A stretch of DNA of 64,000 nucleotides, taken from Lewinella sp. IMCC34191 (GTDB lineage Bacteria; Bacteroidota; Bacteroidia; Chitinophagales; Saprospiraceae). The stretch covers positions 434,001 to 498,000 of the forward strand of contig NZ_QNQZ01000002.1 of assembly GCF_003390935.1 (NCBI RefSeq). The letters are read 5' to 3'. Made by a program: the position numbers and the translations under genes. Positions 8,975-17,571 of this stretch are shown here, in pieces. The notes below the pieces were generated by a model. That model searched no databases. It saw nothing but the letters and a program-made list of their open reading frames with translations, and was not told the DNA's origin. Every line of letters begins with the position of its first letter. The first letter of the stretch is position 1.

Positions 8975-10062
8975 CAGGCCTGGAAGCTATGCACTGCCCC
9001 CTCCTTAGTTCCTACCGGCCCATAAAAGTCACGGTACCATTGTAGAAACTGTTTGATACCGAAATCAATCTTGGTTTGTGGTTGGTAATCTAAGTCACGC
9101 ATCAAATCTTCCACATTGGCGTAAGTAGCGGGCACGTCCCCGGGCTGTAAGTCCATCATTATTTTTTCTGCTTGTGTGCCGAGCTCTTTCTCAATTGCCG
9201 AGATGAAGTCCATCAGTTTTACCGGATTGTTGTTCCCAATATTATACACTTTGTACGGTGCTTTAGAAGTGGAGGGTTCCGGTGCCATACCCGTCCAGGT
9301 GGGATTTCCCTTTGGTGGATTATCAATGACCCGTTTGATCCCCTCCACGATGTCGTCCACATAGGTAAAATCCCGCACCATTTCACCGTGGTTGAATACC
9401 TTGATAGGTTCTCCCTTAAGGATTGCCTCGGTAAACAGAAAAAGCGCCATATCAGGACGCCCCCACGGTCCGTACACCGTAAAAAAACGTAATCCCGTAG
9501 TAGCCAGTCCGAATAGGTGACTATAGGTATGCGCCATCAACTCGTTGCTCTTTTTACTGGCTGCGTAAAGAGAGATCGGATGATCGACATTGTCGTCGGT
9601 ACTAAGCGGCATTCTTTCGTTCAATCCGTAGACGCTAGAACTCGAAGCGTAGGCTAAATGCTTAACGTTGTGGTGGCGGCAGGCTTCTAAAATATTTGTG
9701 AACCCTATAATGTTACTGTCGATATAAGCTTGTGGGTTGACAAGACTATACCGTACGCCCGCCTGGGCTGCCAGGTTGACTACGGTATCAAAGCTTTGCT
9801 CACTAAAGAGTCGATTTAGAGGTCCCCGGTCGGTCAGATCCAACTGGATAAACCGATAGCCAGGTTGCGAGGAGCTCTGTATCAGTTCACCGTATTCAAT
9901 TTCATCCAAATTAATTCCCGCGGCCTTGAGTCTGCCATATTTCACCCGAACATCGTAGTAATCGTTGATAATATCGAGGCCTACCACCTGCTCTCCTTCG
10001 GCCAGCAGACGCTGAGCCAGGTGGTAACCGATGAAGCCGGCCGTTCCGGTAATGAGGATCAT
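8974..10062 (-). CDS. NAD-dependent epimerase, UDP-glucuronate 4-epimerase type
   Basis: The 362-aa short-chain dehydrogenase has the NAD-binding TGTAGFIGYHLAQRL at residues 5-19, the ASSSSVYG serine motif near residue 139 and the catalytic YAASK near residue 167. The insertion before NLAAQAGVRYSLVNPQAYIDSN and the sequence FFTVYGPWGRPDMALFLF are characteristic of UDP-glucuronate 4-epimerases (LpsL/Cap1J/WbnF group). The product would be UDP-galacturonate from UDP-glucuronate. The neighbouring dehydrogenase could supply a uronic-acid substrate, which fits the pathway. It starts 12 bases after that dehydrogenase ends. Confidence 0.85.
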   Translation of the reverse strand: MILITGTAGFIGYHLAQRLLAEGEQVVGLDIINDYYDVRVKYGRLKAAGINLDEIEYGELIQSSSQPGYRFIQLDLTDRGPLNRLFSEQSFDTVVNLAAQAGVRYSLVNPQAYIDSNIIGFTNILEACRHHNVKHLAYASSSSVYGLNERMPLSTDDNVDHPISLYAASKKSNELMAHTYSHLFGLATTGLRFFTVYGPWGRPDMALFLFTEAILKGEPIKVFNHGEMVRDFTYVDDIVEGIKRVIDNPPKGNPTWTGMAPEPSTSKAPYKVYNIGNNNPVKLMDFISAIEKELGTQAEKIMMDLQPGDVPATYANVEDLMRDLDYQPQTKIDFGIKQFLQWYRDFYGPVGTKEGAVHSFQA

Positions 10063-10074
10063 ATTTAAAAATTT

Positions 10075-11409
10075 TTAAAGCCGCCAAATCATTTCGCCAT
10101 CCTGGATCTGTGAACGGTCATAAATTCCCTTAAGGTCAAAGAGCAACAAATGATCGCGGCTTATACTCCGGAATTTTTCGAGGTCCATTCCCTTAAAACG
10201 TTCGTGCTCCACGGCTACTATTATGGCATCGTAGTTCTGTCCTATTTCTTCCGTCATGCTCAGCCCGTATTCATGCGCAACTTCGTTCGGATTAGCATGG
10301 GGATCGTGGATTTGGACATTAACCCCAAATTCCATTAACTCCCGTACTACGTCAACTACTTTTGAGTTGCGGATGTCCGCTACATTCTCTTTAAAGGTCA
10401 TTCCCAAAACCAGCACCTTACTCTGTTTCGGATTCTTGTCGGCTTTCAAAAGAGCTTGCACCAATTCCTTGGCTATGAAGGCTGGCATTTGATCATTGAT
10501 CCTGCGCCCGCTGGCAATCACCAATGGGTCGTAGCCCATTTTTACGCTCTTATGCAGTAAATAATACGGATCAACGCTAATACAGTGCCCACCCACCAAC
10601 CCGGGGCGGAAAGGCAAAAAGTTCCACTTCGTACCCGCAGCTTCCAGCACATCACGGGTATCTATACCCATTTGTCGGAAAATGATGCTCAGTTCGTTGA
10701 CAAAACTGATGTTGACATCCCGCTGGCTGTTCTCGATCACTTTTGCTGCCTCTGCAACTTTTATACTTGCAGCTTTGTAGATACCGGCGGTGATAATATC
10801 CCCGTAAATACCGGCTACGACCTTGAGCGTTTCATTGTCCGTAGCGCTCACTATTTTCAGTATCTTATCGACGGTATGTTCCTTATCCCCCGGATTGATC
10901 CGTTCCGGGGAATAACCAACCGTAAAGTCCTCTGGGTAGTTAAGCCCACTTTCTTTTTCAAGAATGGGCACACAGTCTTCCTCGGTGCATCCCGGATATA
11001 CCGTAGACTCGAACACGACGATGTCTCCTCGTTTGAGATGCTTCCCTACGGAAGCAGAGGCACCAAACAGGGGCTTTAAATTTGGAGTGCGAGAAGCATC
11101 AACCGGGGTCGGAACGGCCACTATATGAAAACTGGCTTTTACCAGATCGTTCGCATTCGAAGTAAAGGTGATATCTTTTCCCTCAAAAGCGCTAGAGTCC
11201 AATTCTTCACTTGGATCCTGCTTATTACGCATCATTTGCACGCGTGCATCGCTGATGTCAAAACCGAGAACCCGAAATTTCTTGGCTAACTCTAATGCCA
11301 AAGGTAGCCCCACATAGCCCAAACCTATTACGGAAAGCATCCGTTTTTTGTTTCGAAAGGCTTGCAACTGCTCAATAGCAGAAATGATTGGTTCAGAAGT
11401 TTCAGTCAT
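10075..11409 (-). CDS. UDP-sugar 6-dehydrogenase (WbpO/TviB-like nucleotide-sugar dehydrogenase)
   Basis: The 444-aa enzyme has the N-terminal Rossmann motif VIGLGYVGLPLALELAKK (residues 23-40), a central helix-rich dimerisation region (AKVIENSQRDVNISFVNE) and the catalytic cysteine in GGHCISVDPYYL. It also has a C-terminal UDP-binding domain (VLVLGMTFKENVADIRNSK). The family oxidises the C6 hydroxyl of UDP-glucose or UDP-HexNAc to a uronic acid in two NAD-dependent steps. The FKEN(V)xDxRNSKV segment favours the UDP-HexNAc group (TviB/WbpO) over plain UDP-glucose dehydrogenase, but substrate choice is not certain. Coupled to the epimerase downstream, it provides acidic sugars for the polymer. 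Confidence 0.88.
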   Translation of the reverse strand: MTETSEPIISAIEQLQAFRNKKRMLSVIGLGYVGLPLALELAKKFRVLGFDISDARVQMMRNKQDPSEELDSSAFEGKDITFTSNANDLVKASFHIVAVPTPVDASRTPNLKPLFGASASVGKHLKRGDIVVFESTVYPGCTEEDCVPILEKESGLNYPEDFTVGYSPERINPGDKEHTVDKILKIVSATDNETLKVVAGIYGDIITAGIYKAASIKVAEAAKVIENSQRDVNISFVNELSIIFRQMGIDTRDVLEAAGTKWNFLPFRPGLVGGHCISVDPYYLLHKSVKMGYDPLVIASGRRINDQMPAFIAKELVQALLKADKNPKQSKVLVLGMTFKENVADIRNSKVVDVVRELMEFGVNVQIHDPHANPNEVAHEYGLSMTEEIGQNYDAIIVAVEHERFKGMDLEKFRSISRDHLLLFDLKGIYDRSQIQDGEMIWRL

Positions 11410-11463
11410 GCTGTTGTGATAGAAAAACTATAGGAGATATCAACACTGTGTTGTTACAGGTAA

Positions 11464-13275
11464 TTAGGCCGTCTGCATATTCTGCAAGGCTACCATGTCT
11501 CTGAACGTTGCAGATTTGTGCAGGAGGGCATCGAATCGGTCTATTTCGTACCTACCATCCGCGTGCATGAAAATAATTTTATCTGCCTTTCGAACAGTTG
11601 ACAGCCGGTGAGCTATCACTAACATCGTATAATTACCCGAAAGGCTCTCAATATTCTCTTGGATGAATTTTTCGCTTTGGGAATCAAGCGCAGAGGTCGC
11701 TTCGTCTAACACCAGCATATCAACCTCACGATAGAGTTCGCGAGCAATGGATATCCGCTGTCTTTGCCCCCCACTCAAGTTTATTCCGTTAATTCCAATA
11801 ACCGTATTTAGCCCGCCAGGAAGCCCGTTTACGAAGGTATCGGCATGGGCTAATTTGAGAACTTCTTGTACCCGCGCTTCATTTTCTACCGTTTGGGGCG
11901 CCCAAAAGCTAACGTTGTTAAAGATGGTGTCCGTAAACACTTGCGCCTCCTGCGTAACGTATCCAATTTGGGCCCGGTAAGAATGTAGATCGAGACTGTT
12001 CATATCAACTCCATCTACATATACCATATTTGGTTGAGGACGCAACAATCCACACACCACGTTGACTAACGTGGTTTTACCGGCACCGCTTTCTCCAACA
12101 ATGCCGATCGTTTCGTTCTTTTTCAAAAGAAAAGACAAGTGCTTAATGACAGGCTCGTCTTCGTAGGAATACGTCAGATCCTTTACTTCTATGTGTTGGT
12201 TGATTCCCTCAACAACGACTTTACCATTTTCTTCTTGGCCTGATTTAAGTTCTTCAATAAAAACTTCCATATTCTCTATGGACCCAGAAGTACTCAGAAA
12301 AGAGTTATAAAAGCTCTGCATCGAAACCAACGATGTGAGCCCTCGGTAAAAGAACAGTAAACTAAGAATAATCAAACCGAGGGATTGTCCAAATACCTCC
12401 ACCTGAATAAAGATGGCTACAACTACGATACCTATGGTGACCGGTTCACGCAGAGCGGTAGCTAGGGCCCCCATCGTACCAATACGCCGCTGTTCACTCT
12501 CCACCGACCTAATGGATTCGTCAATTCTCTTTCGGTAAGGCGTTATTAGGTCGGTGGCCTTTAAAAACTTGAAGCTGCTCACGCTCTGGATAAGATAGCC
12601 CTGAAAGGTATGCATCTTAGCGGTGACCTGGCGCGAAGCGATCTTAGTACGCTTGTAAATTCCGTTGAAGATAGTATTGGAAAGCACTCCCCCGACTGCC
12701 ACAATTACCGCAAACTTAGGGTTTACGGAATAGGCAAGTGCCACGTACACAACGGTCATGATTCCCTGCTGGAGCATTGAAAAATAGTAGCGGTAGGCAT
12801 TGTTTATCCGCTCAATTTCTCCACTAAACGTGTTTTGGATCTTACCGGAATCTGCTTTAGAAAATTCTCGGTAATCATACTCCGCTAAAAGCCGCATGTT
12901 CTGTAAGCGAAGCCGGTTAGCAAATCTCTGTTGAAGAACTACACGGTAGAAGTCAGCAAAGAATTTTGCCACTCCTTTTAAGCTAAAGAAGAAAAACATC
13001 AAAACCAGTACCGATACGACAGTAAGCGGTATACCTATGGAAGCGATAGCATCAACAACCATAGCCATATCTCCCATCTCGGCAGTTAGATCGCCACTCT
13101 CGTCGCCCCCTGCTACCTTTAGTAAAGGTAGGAACATGGTAAGCCCTACCCCGTCTAGAACGGCAACCATCATGCTTGCCGCCAATGCAATAAATACGCT
13201 AGCTCCTAAGAAGCGATAAAAGAAACTAAAGTATTTGAACACCTTAGTCGGGAATAAATTTTTAATCCTTTTCAA
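11464..13275 (-). CDS. ABC transporter with fused membrane and ATPase domains (MsbA-like)
   Basis: The 603-aa protein has six predicted membrane segments in residues 1-330 and a nucleotide-binding domain from about 365. The latter carries Walker A GESGAGKTTLVN, Q-loop YVTQEAQVF, signature LSGGQRQRISIAREL, Walker B MLVLDEATSALD and the H-loop IAHRLSTV. Such exporters flip lipid-linked sugars or lipids. Because no Wzx flippase is seen in the locus, this gene may move the lipid-linked repeat unit, which is an inference. It starts five bases after rmlA and is in the same operon. There is no periplasmic-binding protein or peptidase domain, which argues against an importer or a bacteriocin exporter. 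Confidence 0.88.
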   Translation of the reverse strand: MKRIKNLFPTKVFKYFSFFYRFLGASVFIALAASMMVAVLDGVGLTMFLPLLKVAGGDESGDLTAEMGDMAMVVDAIASIGIPLTVVSVLVLMFFFFSLKGVAKFFADFYRVVLQQRFANRLRLQNMRLLAEYDYREFSKADSGKIQNTFSGEIERINNAYRYYFSMLQQGIMTVVYVALAYSVNPKFAVIVAVGGVLSNTIFNGIYKRTKIASRQVTAKMHTFQGYLIQSVSSFKFLKATDLITPYRKRIDESIRSVESEQRRIGTMGALATALREPVTIGIVVVAIFIQVEVFGQSLGLIILSLLFFYRGLTSLVSMQSFYNSFLSTSGSIENMEVFIEELKSGQEENGKVVVEGINQHIEVKDLTYSYEDEPVIKHLSFLLKKNETIGIVGESGAGKTTLVNVVCGLLRPQPNMVYVDGVDMNSLDLHSYRAQIGYVTQEAQVFTDTIFNNVSFWAPQTVENEARVQEVLKLAHADTFVNGLPGGLNTVIGINGINLSGGQRQRISIARELYREVDMLVLDEATSALDSQSEKFIQENIESLSGNYTMLVIAHRLSTVRKADKIIFMHADGRYEIDRFDALLHKSATFRDMVALQNMQTA

Positions 13276-13280
13276 ACCTT

Positions 13281-14144
13281 CTATTTGATTAAATTGAGAA
13301 GGTAGTTGCCATAACCACTCTTCTGGAGTGGCGCGGCGCTTCGAGCTAATTCTTCCGTGTTAACGTACCCCATCCGCCAGGCCACCTCCTCAATGCACCC
13401 AATTTTGGTATCCTGCCGCTTCTCAATCACCCGAACAAACTCCGCCGCGTCGTGCAGACTCTCGAAGGTACCGGTATCCAACCAAGCCGTGCCCCGCTGC
13501 ATAATACCGACCTCCAGTTCGCCCCGCTCGAGGTACCACTGGTTTACGGTGGTGATTTCGTACTCACCACGGGCGCTGGGTTCGACGTTTTTGGCTACTT
13601 CCACTACCCGCTCGTCGTAGAAGTATAGGCCCGGTACGGCGTAGCGGCTCTTTGGCTGCTCGGGTTTTTCCTCAATGCTGATGGCCTTACGGTTGTTGTC
13701 AAACTCGACTACGCCGTAGCGCTCGGGATCATGTACTTGATAGGCGAATACGCGGGCACCCTTGTCGAGTTTCGCGCTTTCTTGAAGAAGTTGCGACAGT
13801 CCCGCTCCGTGGAAGATGTTATCTCCCAACACCAGCGCGCACTTATCACCGTCGATGAAGTCTTCCCCGATCACGAAGGCCTGGGCCAGTCCGTTAGGAA
13901 CCTCCTGTACGGCGTACTCGATGCGGATACCGAGTTCACTGCCGTCGCCCAGCAGGTTGCGGAAGGCAGTATTGTCTTCGGGGGTCGTAATGATGAGAAT
14001 CTCCCGGATCCCCGCCAGCATCAGAATGCTGAGCGGGTAGTAGATCATCGGTTTGTCGTACACCGGCATCAGCTGCTTGCAGACGCCCTTGGTGATAGGA
14101 TAAAGTCGCGTACCCGAACCGCCGGCTAGTATAATTCCTTTCAT
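13281..14144 (-). CDS. rmlA: glucose-1-phosphate thymidylyltransferase
   Basis: The 287-aa protein matches RmlA throughout. It has the nucleotide-binding [19 protein letters not shown] motif (residues 7-25), [11 protein letters not shown], the [10 protein letters not shown] metal-site loop near residue 108, and [19 protein letters not shown]. It makes dTDP-glucose from dTTP and glucose-1-phosphate, the first step to dTDP-rhamnose and other dTDP-deoxysugars. Length is standard for the family. It begins nine bases after the end of rmlB. The 3,5-epimerase gene rmlC is 15 kb away on the opposite strand. Confidence 0.96.
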   Translation of the reverse strand: MKGIILAGGSGTRLYPITKGVCKQLMPVYDKPMIYYPLSILMLAGIREILIITTPEDNTAFRNLLGDGSELGIRIEYAVQEVPNGLAQAFVIGEDFIDGDKCALVLGDNIFHGAGLSQLLQESAKLDKGARVFAYQVHDPERYGVVEFDNNRKAISIEEKPEQPKSRYAVPGLYFYDERVVEVAKNVEPSARGEYEITTVNQWYLERGELEVGIMQRGTAWLDTGTFESLHDAAEFVRVIEKRQDTKIGCIEEVAWRMGYVNTEELARSAAPLQKSGYGNYLLNLIK

Positions 14145-14153
14145 GGGGCTTCC

Positions 14154-15212
14154 TTAGCGGTTTTGGTACATGGTTTCGTAGTATTCCTGGTAAGCGCCGC
14201 TGGTGACCGACTGCATCCAGGCCTCGTTGTCGAGGTACCAGTCGATAGTTTTGGCGATGCCCTCTTCGAACTGCAGGCTCGGGGTCCAGCCCAGTTCCTC
14301 CTGCAGCTTGGTGGCGTCGATGGCGTAGCGCATATCGTGGCCGGCACGGTCGGTGACGTAGGTGATCAGCTCCTCGCTGGTACCCGGTGCGCGACCGAGC
14401 TTTTCGTCCATGGTCCGGCAGATGACGCGGATCAGGTCGATATTCTTCCACTCATTGTGGCCGCCGATGTTGTAGGTCTCCCCCACCTTTCCTTCGTGCA
14501 GGATGACGTCGATGGCGCGGGCGTGGTCTTCCACGTACAGCCAGTCGCGTACGTTAATGCCCTTGCCGTAAACGGGCAGCGGCTTCTCGTTCCGGATGTT
14601 ATTGATGAACAGCGGAATCAGCTTTTCCGGGAACTGGTAGGGTCCGTAGTTATTCGAGCAGTTGCTCAGTACGACGGGCAGTCTGAAAGTGTGGTGCCAG
14701 GCGCGGACCAGGTGGTCGCTTCCCGCCTTAGAAGAAGAATACGGGCTCCGCGGATCGTAGGGCGTCTCCTCGGTGAAGAAGCCCGTATCACCGAGCGAGC
14801 CGTACACCTCGTCGGTCGACACGTGGTAAAATAACTTCCCGGCGTAATTATCTTTCCAGGCCTCTTTGGCTACCTGCAGCAAAGTGGCGGTACCCACCAA
14901 ATTGGTCTTGATAAACACCAGGGGGTCTTCGATGCTCCGGTCCACATGGCTTTCCGCCGCGAGGTGAATCACCGTATCGATGGGATAGACCGCGAAGATC
15001 TTGCGGATAGACTCCAGGTCCGTAATGTCGGCCTTGACGAAGCTATAATTCCCTCTGTCTTCTAGGTCAGCTACGTTAGCCAGGTTACCGGCGTAGGTGA
15101 GCGCGTCCAGGTTGACGATATTATAATCGGGATACTTCGTTACAAGGAGGCGAACCAGGTGGGAACCGATGAAGCCCGCGCCGCCCGTAACCAGGATAGT
15201 TTTCTGATTCAT
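14154..15212 (-). CDS. rmlB: dTDP-glucose 4,6-dehydratase
   Basis: The 352-aa extended short-chain dehydrogenase has VTGGAGFIGSHLVRLLV at residues 8-24, the STDEVYGSLG motif near residue 132 (Asp-Glu are the dehydratase acid-base residues) and the catalytic YSSSK. The long C-terminal GHNEWKNIDLIRVIC segment is typical of RmlB. It converts dTDP-glucose to dTDP-4-keto-6-deoxyglucose. Its ATG overlaps the stop of the upstream glycosyltransferase gene by four bases. With rmlA it forms a conserved pair, but no rmlD is present in the window. Confidence 0.96.
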   Translation of the reverse strand: MNQKTILVTGGAGFIGSHLVRLLVTKYPDYNIVNLDALTYAGNLANVADLEDRGNYSFVKADITDLESIRKIFAVYPIDTVIHLAAESHVDRSIEDPLVFIKTNLVGTATLLQVAKEAWKDNYAGKLFYHVSTDEVYGSLGDTGFFTEETPYDPRSPYSSSKAGSDHLVRAWHHTFRLPVVLSNCSNNYGPYQFPEKLIPLFINNIRNEKPLPVYGKGINVRDWLYVEDHARAIDVILHEGKVGETYNIGGHNEWKNIDLIRVICRTMDEKLGRAPGTSEELITYVTDRAGHDMRYAIDATKLQEELGWTPSLQFEEGIAKTIDWYLDNEAWMQSVTSGAYQEYYETMYQNR

Positions 15213-16513
15213 GCTGCGATTTCGTCTAGAAAGGTAGAAAGTTTACGAACGAGCTGCGGGTGGCTGTATTGCTTGATGTTGGCGTTCGTTTTACCTGCGC
15301 TCCGCCGCCCTTTATACACCGCGTAGTGTTCCTTCAGTTGTTTTGCGACGAGCGCAGGTAGAAAATCGTACCCAAAAGAGGAACCACTTTCCGTTTCCTC
15401 GATCATGGCTGCGACGTCGCTTTCTACTGGACCGAAGTTCATAATCGGCCGGCGGACGGCCAGGTATTCGAATAGTTTGCCGGGGACCCGCCCCAGTGCA
15501 TTTTCCTGCTGGTTGAGCAAGAGGAGCAGCAGGTGGCTGTTCTTCATCTCCTGCAGCGCTTCCGCCCGGGTAACCGTACCGGCGAAGTTGGTTTGCTCCA
15601 GCAGATCATACGCTTCGATGCTCGCGCGTACCCGGTGGTCGACCTGACCGTATAACCGTAGCTCGAAGTCTTCGGCGAAGCCCGGTTCCTCCTGCTTCAG
15701 TTGTTGGATGGCGCGAAAGAGGACCTCCGGATTCCGGTCATAGCCCATGATGCCCAGGTGGGTCAGGGTGAATTTTTGGTGCGGTTGGCGCTCGAGATCT
15801 TCGAAGTCCTCCGGGTCGTAGCCCCAGTAAAGCACCCGGACGTTATTGGCCCCGATGGCTTCCAGGTCCCGCTTCCAGTGGGGGCTCACGATGGTGGTCA
15901 GCGATGCCTGCCGGAACGCCGCTTGTTCCTGCCGTTCGTGTTTCTGCCGTCCCCAGCCGGTGAGGTTGAGCAGCTGGTAGTAATCGACCTGCGTCCAGGG
16001 ATCCTGGAAGTCGGCCAGCCAGGGCAGTCCGGTTGCTTTGCTCACCAGCGTGGCAATGCGGGTGTTGGAATGGGGCGGTCCGTCGGAGAGAATGGCGTTG
16101 ACCGGGTTGGTCTTTAAATAGTCCAGGATACGCTTCACCGATCCCTTGATCCAGGTTGCCCGGGCATCGGGGATGAAAAAGTTGCTACGTACCCAAACGG
16201 CGAGTTCGTGCTTCCATCCGCCGGCGGCTTCGTCGGTGTAGAAGACGTTGTTCACGTTCTCGTCGGCGGGTTTGCCCATGAATTTTTTGTACCAGGCGTA
16301 GGGCTCCCAGATGGGCTGCCGGATCACCTCCAGGTCGGCGGGGACGTCCTTTTCATTACTGGCGTCGAAGGTGGGATAGTGGGCGTTTTCAGCGGTGAAG
16401 ATCACGGGCTCCCAGCCGTAGCGGCGGAGGTATTTGGCGAATTTGAGGCAGCGAAGCACGGCTATACCACCCGAGGGGGGCCAGTAGTAGGTGATGATGA
16501 GTACGCGTTTCAC
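15209..16513 (-). CDS. GT4-type glycosyltransferase
   Basis: The 434-aa protein begins RVLIITYYWPPSGGIAVLR, the glycine-rich loop of GT-B glycosyltransferases, and has a C-terminal RVPGKLFEYLAVRRPI motif near residue 345. Its Glu-x7-Glu-like arrangement binds the nucleotide sugar. A middle segment (WLADFQDPWTQVDYYQ) is common in bacterial GT4 proteins of capsule loci. The start codon is GTG at 16513. It is the first sugar-transfer gene behind the antiterminator and is separated from it by a 195-base hairpin-rich spacer. Which sugar it transfers cannot be told. Confidence 0.85.
   Translation of the reverse strand: MKRVLIITYYWPPSGGIAVLRCLKFAKYLRRYGWEPVIFTAENAHYPTFDASNEKDVPADLEVIRQPIWEPYAWYKKFMGKPADENVNNVFYTDEAAGGWKHELAVWVRSNFFIPDARATWIKGSVKRILDYLKTNPVNAILSDGPPHSNTRIATLVSKATGLPWLADFQDPWTQVDYYQLLNLTGWGRQKHERQEQAAFRQASLTTIVSPHWKRDLEAIGANNVRVLYWGYDPEDFEDLERQPHQKFTLTHLGIMGYDRNPEVLFRAIQQLKQEEPGFAEDFELRLYGQVDHRVRASIEAYDLLEQTNFAGTVTRAEALQEMKNSHLLLLLLNQQENALGRVPGKLFEYLAVRRPIMNFGPVESDVAAMIEETESGSSFGYDFLPALVAKQLKEHYAVYKGRRSAGKTNANIKQYSHPQLVRKLSTFLDEIAA
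15293..15310 (+). repeat. copy of the ACCTGCGCTCC motif, inside the GT4 gene
   Basis: Identical 18-base copy near the 3' end of the glycosyltransferase gene, antisense to it. Confidence 0.6.
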
Positions 16514-16708
16514 TGGGCTAGCTTCGTCCGCCGAACGGAGTGTAACGGAGTTCGTCTGCCGAAGCGGTTGGGTAGGACTGGTAGTGTCCAGTTCTTGGTT
16601 CCCCGGAGCTGGAGCTCCGGGACCCTAGATACGGCTTCGCCGTCCATGTGTCGGGGCCACTTTGTCCGAATCGCGCCTGCGATACTGTTTCCGCCTTGGT
16701 ACGCCTTT
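16514..16708 (-). promoter_or_regulatory. hairpin-rich spacer behind the antiterminator gene
   Basis: This non-coding stretch holds three clear inverted repeats: 16576-16580/16587-16591 (5 bp, loop 6), 16599-16609/16612-16622 (11-bp arms, loop 2) and 16631-16635/16639-16643 (5 bp, loop 3). It also holds a near-perfect 13-base direct repeat at 16523-16535 and 16551-16563. None has the U-tract of an intrinsic terminator. Position after a NusG-like specificity factor suggests a pause or loading site, which is inference. Confidence 0.45.
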
Positions 16709-17377
16709 TTACCAAAGTTTCTTTTTCCCCTTGTCTTCCTGTTTGGGCTCCTCCGTTTGCACGTCGCCATCCAGTGGGATGACGTCCTTCGGGGAGACCT
16801 CGTAGGTCATCAGACGGGCATCGAGCCCGCCCAAGGAGATGACAAAGGTCTTCTTATTTTTTGCGTCTACATAATGTCCACGTACCCCGCTGAGTGGTCC
16901 GCGACAAATTTCGACCAGCTGGCCGGGTTGCAGAGTAGCCATTTTTTCCTCCACTACCCATTCCAGACTGGAATCCGATGAGAGGCGCCGCAGCAGGTCG
17001 ATCTCCTCCTGCTTGATCTGGCGCCGTTCCTTGCCCAGCTTTACGAAGCCGAAGACGTAGGTGGGTTGAAGCACCTTAAGGCTTTCCTGCTGGGTTATTT
17101 TTACAAACAAATAACCTCCGAGCAGGGGAATCTGCCGGACGCCCGTCTTGGATTTGTAGTTGAAGGGGCGCTCCCGCAGCGGCAGGAAGGTCTGTATGCC
17201 GTCACGCTCCAGCAGTTTGACCACGACCTTCTCCTTTCGGTTGCCGACCCGGAGTGCAAACCACCGCTGCTCTACGGGATGCAGATCATCCAGCGGATTG
17301 GGCGGCTGTGGTATCGGGTTCTTTGAAGAGGAGGTGATCAGCACTAAACGTCTGTTTCTATGGGACAAGATGTCCAA
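16709..17377 (-). CDS. NusG/UpxY-family transcription antiterminator
   Basis: The 222-aa protein has an NGN domain (RWFALRVGNRKEKVVVKLLE...GGYLFVKI, about residues 35-105) and a KOW domain (LQPGQLVEICRGPLSGVRGHYVD, about residues 145-170). It ends in a charged tail. Specialised NusG paralogues such as UpxY in Bacteroides bind RNA polymerase near the start of long capsule operons and prevent premature termination. This is the first gene of the polysaccharide locus, as expected for that role. The ATG at 17377 lies only 8 bases after a perfect -7 box. Either the message is almost leaderless or the start is the GTG at 17344 (codon 12), which still gives the whole NGN domain. Confidence 0.85.
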   Translation of the reverse strand: MDILSHRNRRLVLITSSSKNPIPQPPNPLDDLHPVEQRWFALRVGNRKEKVVVKLLERDGIQTFLPLRERPFNYKSKTGVRQIPLLGGYLFVKITQQESLKVLQPTYVFGFVKLGKERRQIKQEEIDLLRRLSSDSSLEWVVEEKMATLQPGQLVEICRGPLSGVRGHYVDAKNKKTFVISLGGLDARLMTYEVSPKDVIPLDGDVQTEEPKQEDKGKKKLW

Positions 17378-17385
17378 ACGGACCG

Positions 17386-17393
17386 CAAAGATA
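17386..17393 (-). promoter_or_regulatory. -7 promoter box for the polysaccharide operon
   Basis: On the minus strand the bases read TATCTTTG, a full match to the Bacteroidota TAnnTTTG element, just upstream of the antiterminator gene. No convincing -33 element is seen. Confidence 0.5.
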
Positions 17394-17510
17394 ACTTTAA
17401 ACGGGACACCAGAGAATCGGTCCGGATGTTTTGACCCAATTCGTTAACTGTTGACATTTCAAATAACTATATCTGGTTAGGACGCAATCGGGTGGCCGTC
17501 ACAGGCCCTC

Positions 17511-17553
17511 TCAAAAACGAAAATGCCCCGATTCGCTAGCGAATCGGGGCATT
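17511..17553 (-). terminator. intrinsic terminator of the beta-helix gene
   Basis: A perfect 32-base palindrome at 17522-17553 begins 19 bases past the stop of the giant T9SS protein gene. On the minus strand it is followed by a T-rich run (17512-17523), giving a strong hairpin plus U-tract. It also insulates that gene from the polysaccharide operon. Confidence 0.85.
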
Positions 17554-17571
17554 GTTGCAAAGCGGGTTTGC

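Noticed and set aside
13936-14451. 171-aa minus-strand frame across the rmlA/rmlB junction
   Set aside because: It overlaps two well-supported genes in another frame and consists of Arg/Pro/His-rich sequence without a domain.
17522-17553. Perfect 32-base palindrome considered as a regulator-binding site or recombination site
   Set aside because: Its place right after a stop codon and the T-run on the minus strand explain it fully as a terminator.
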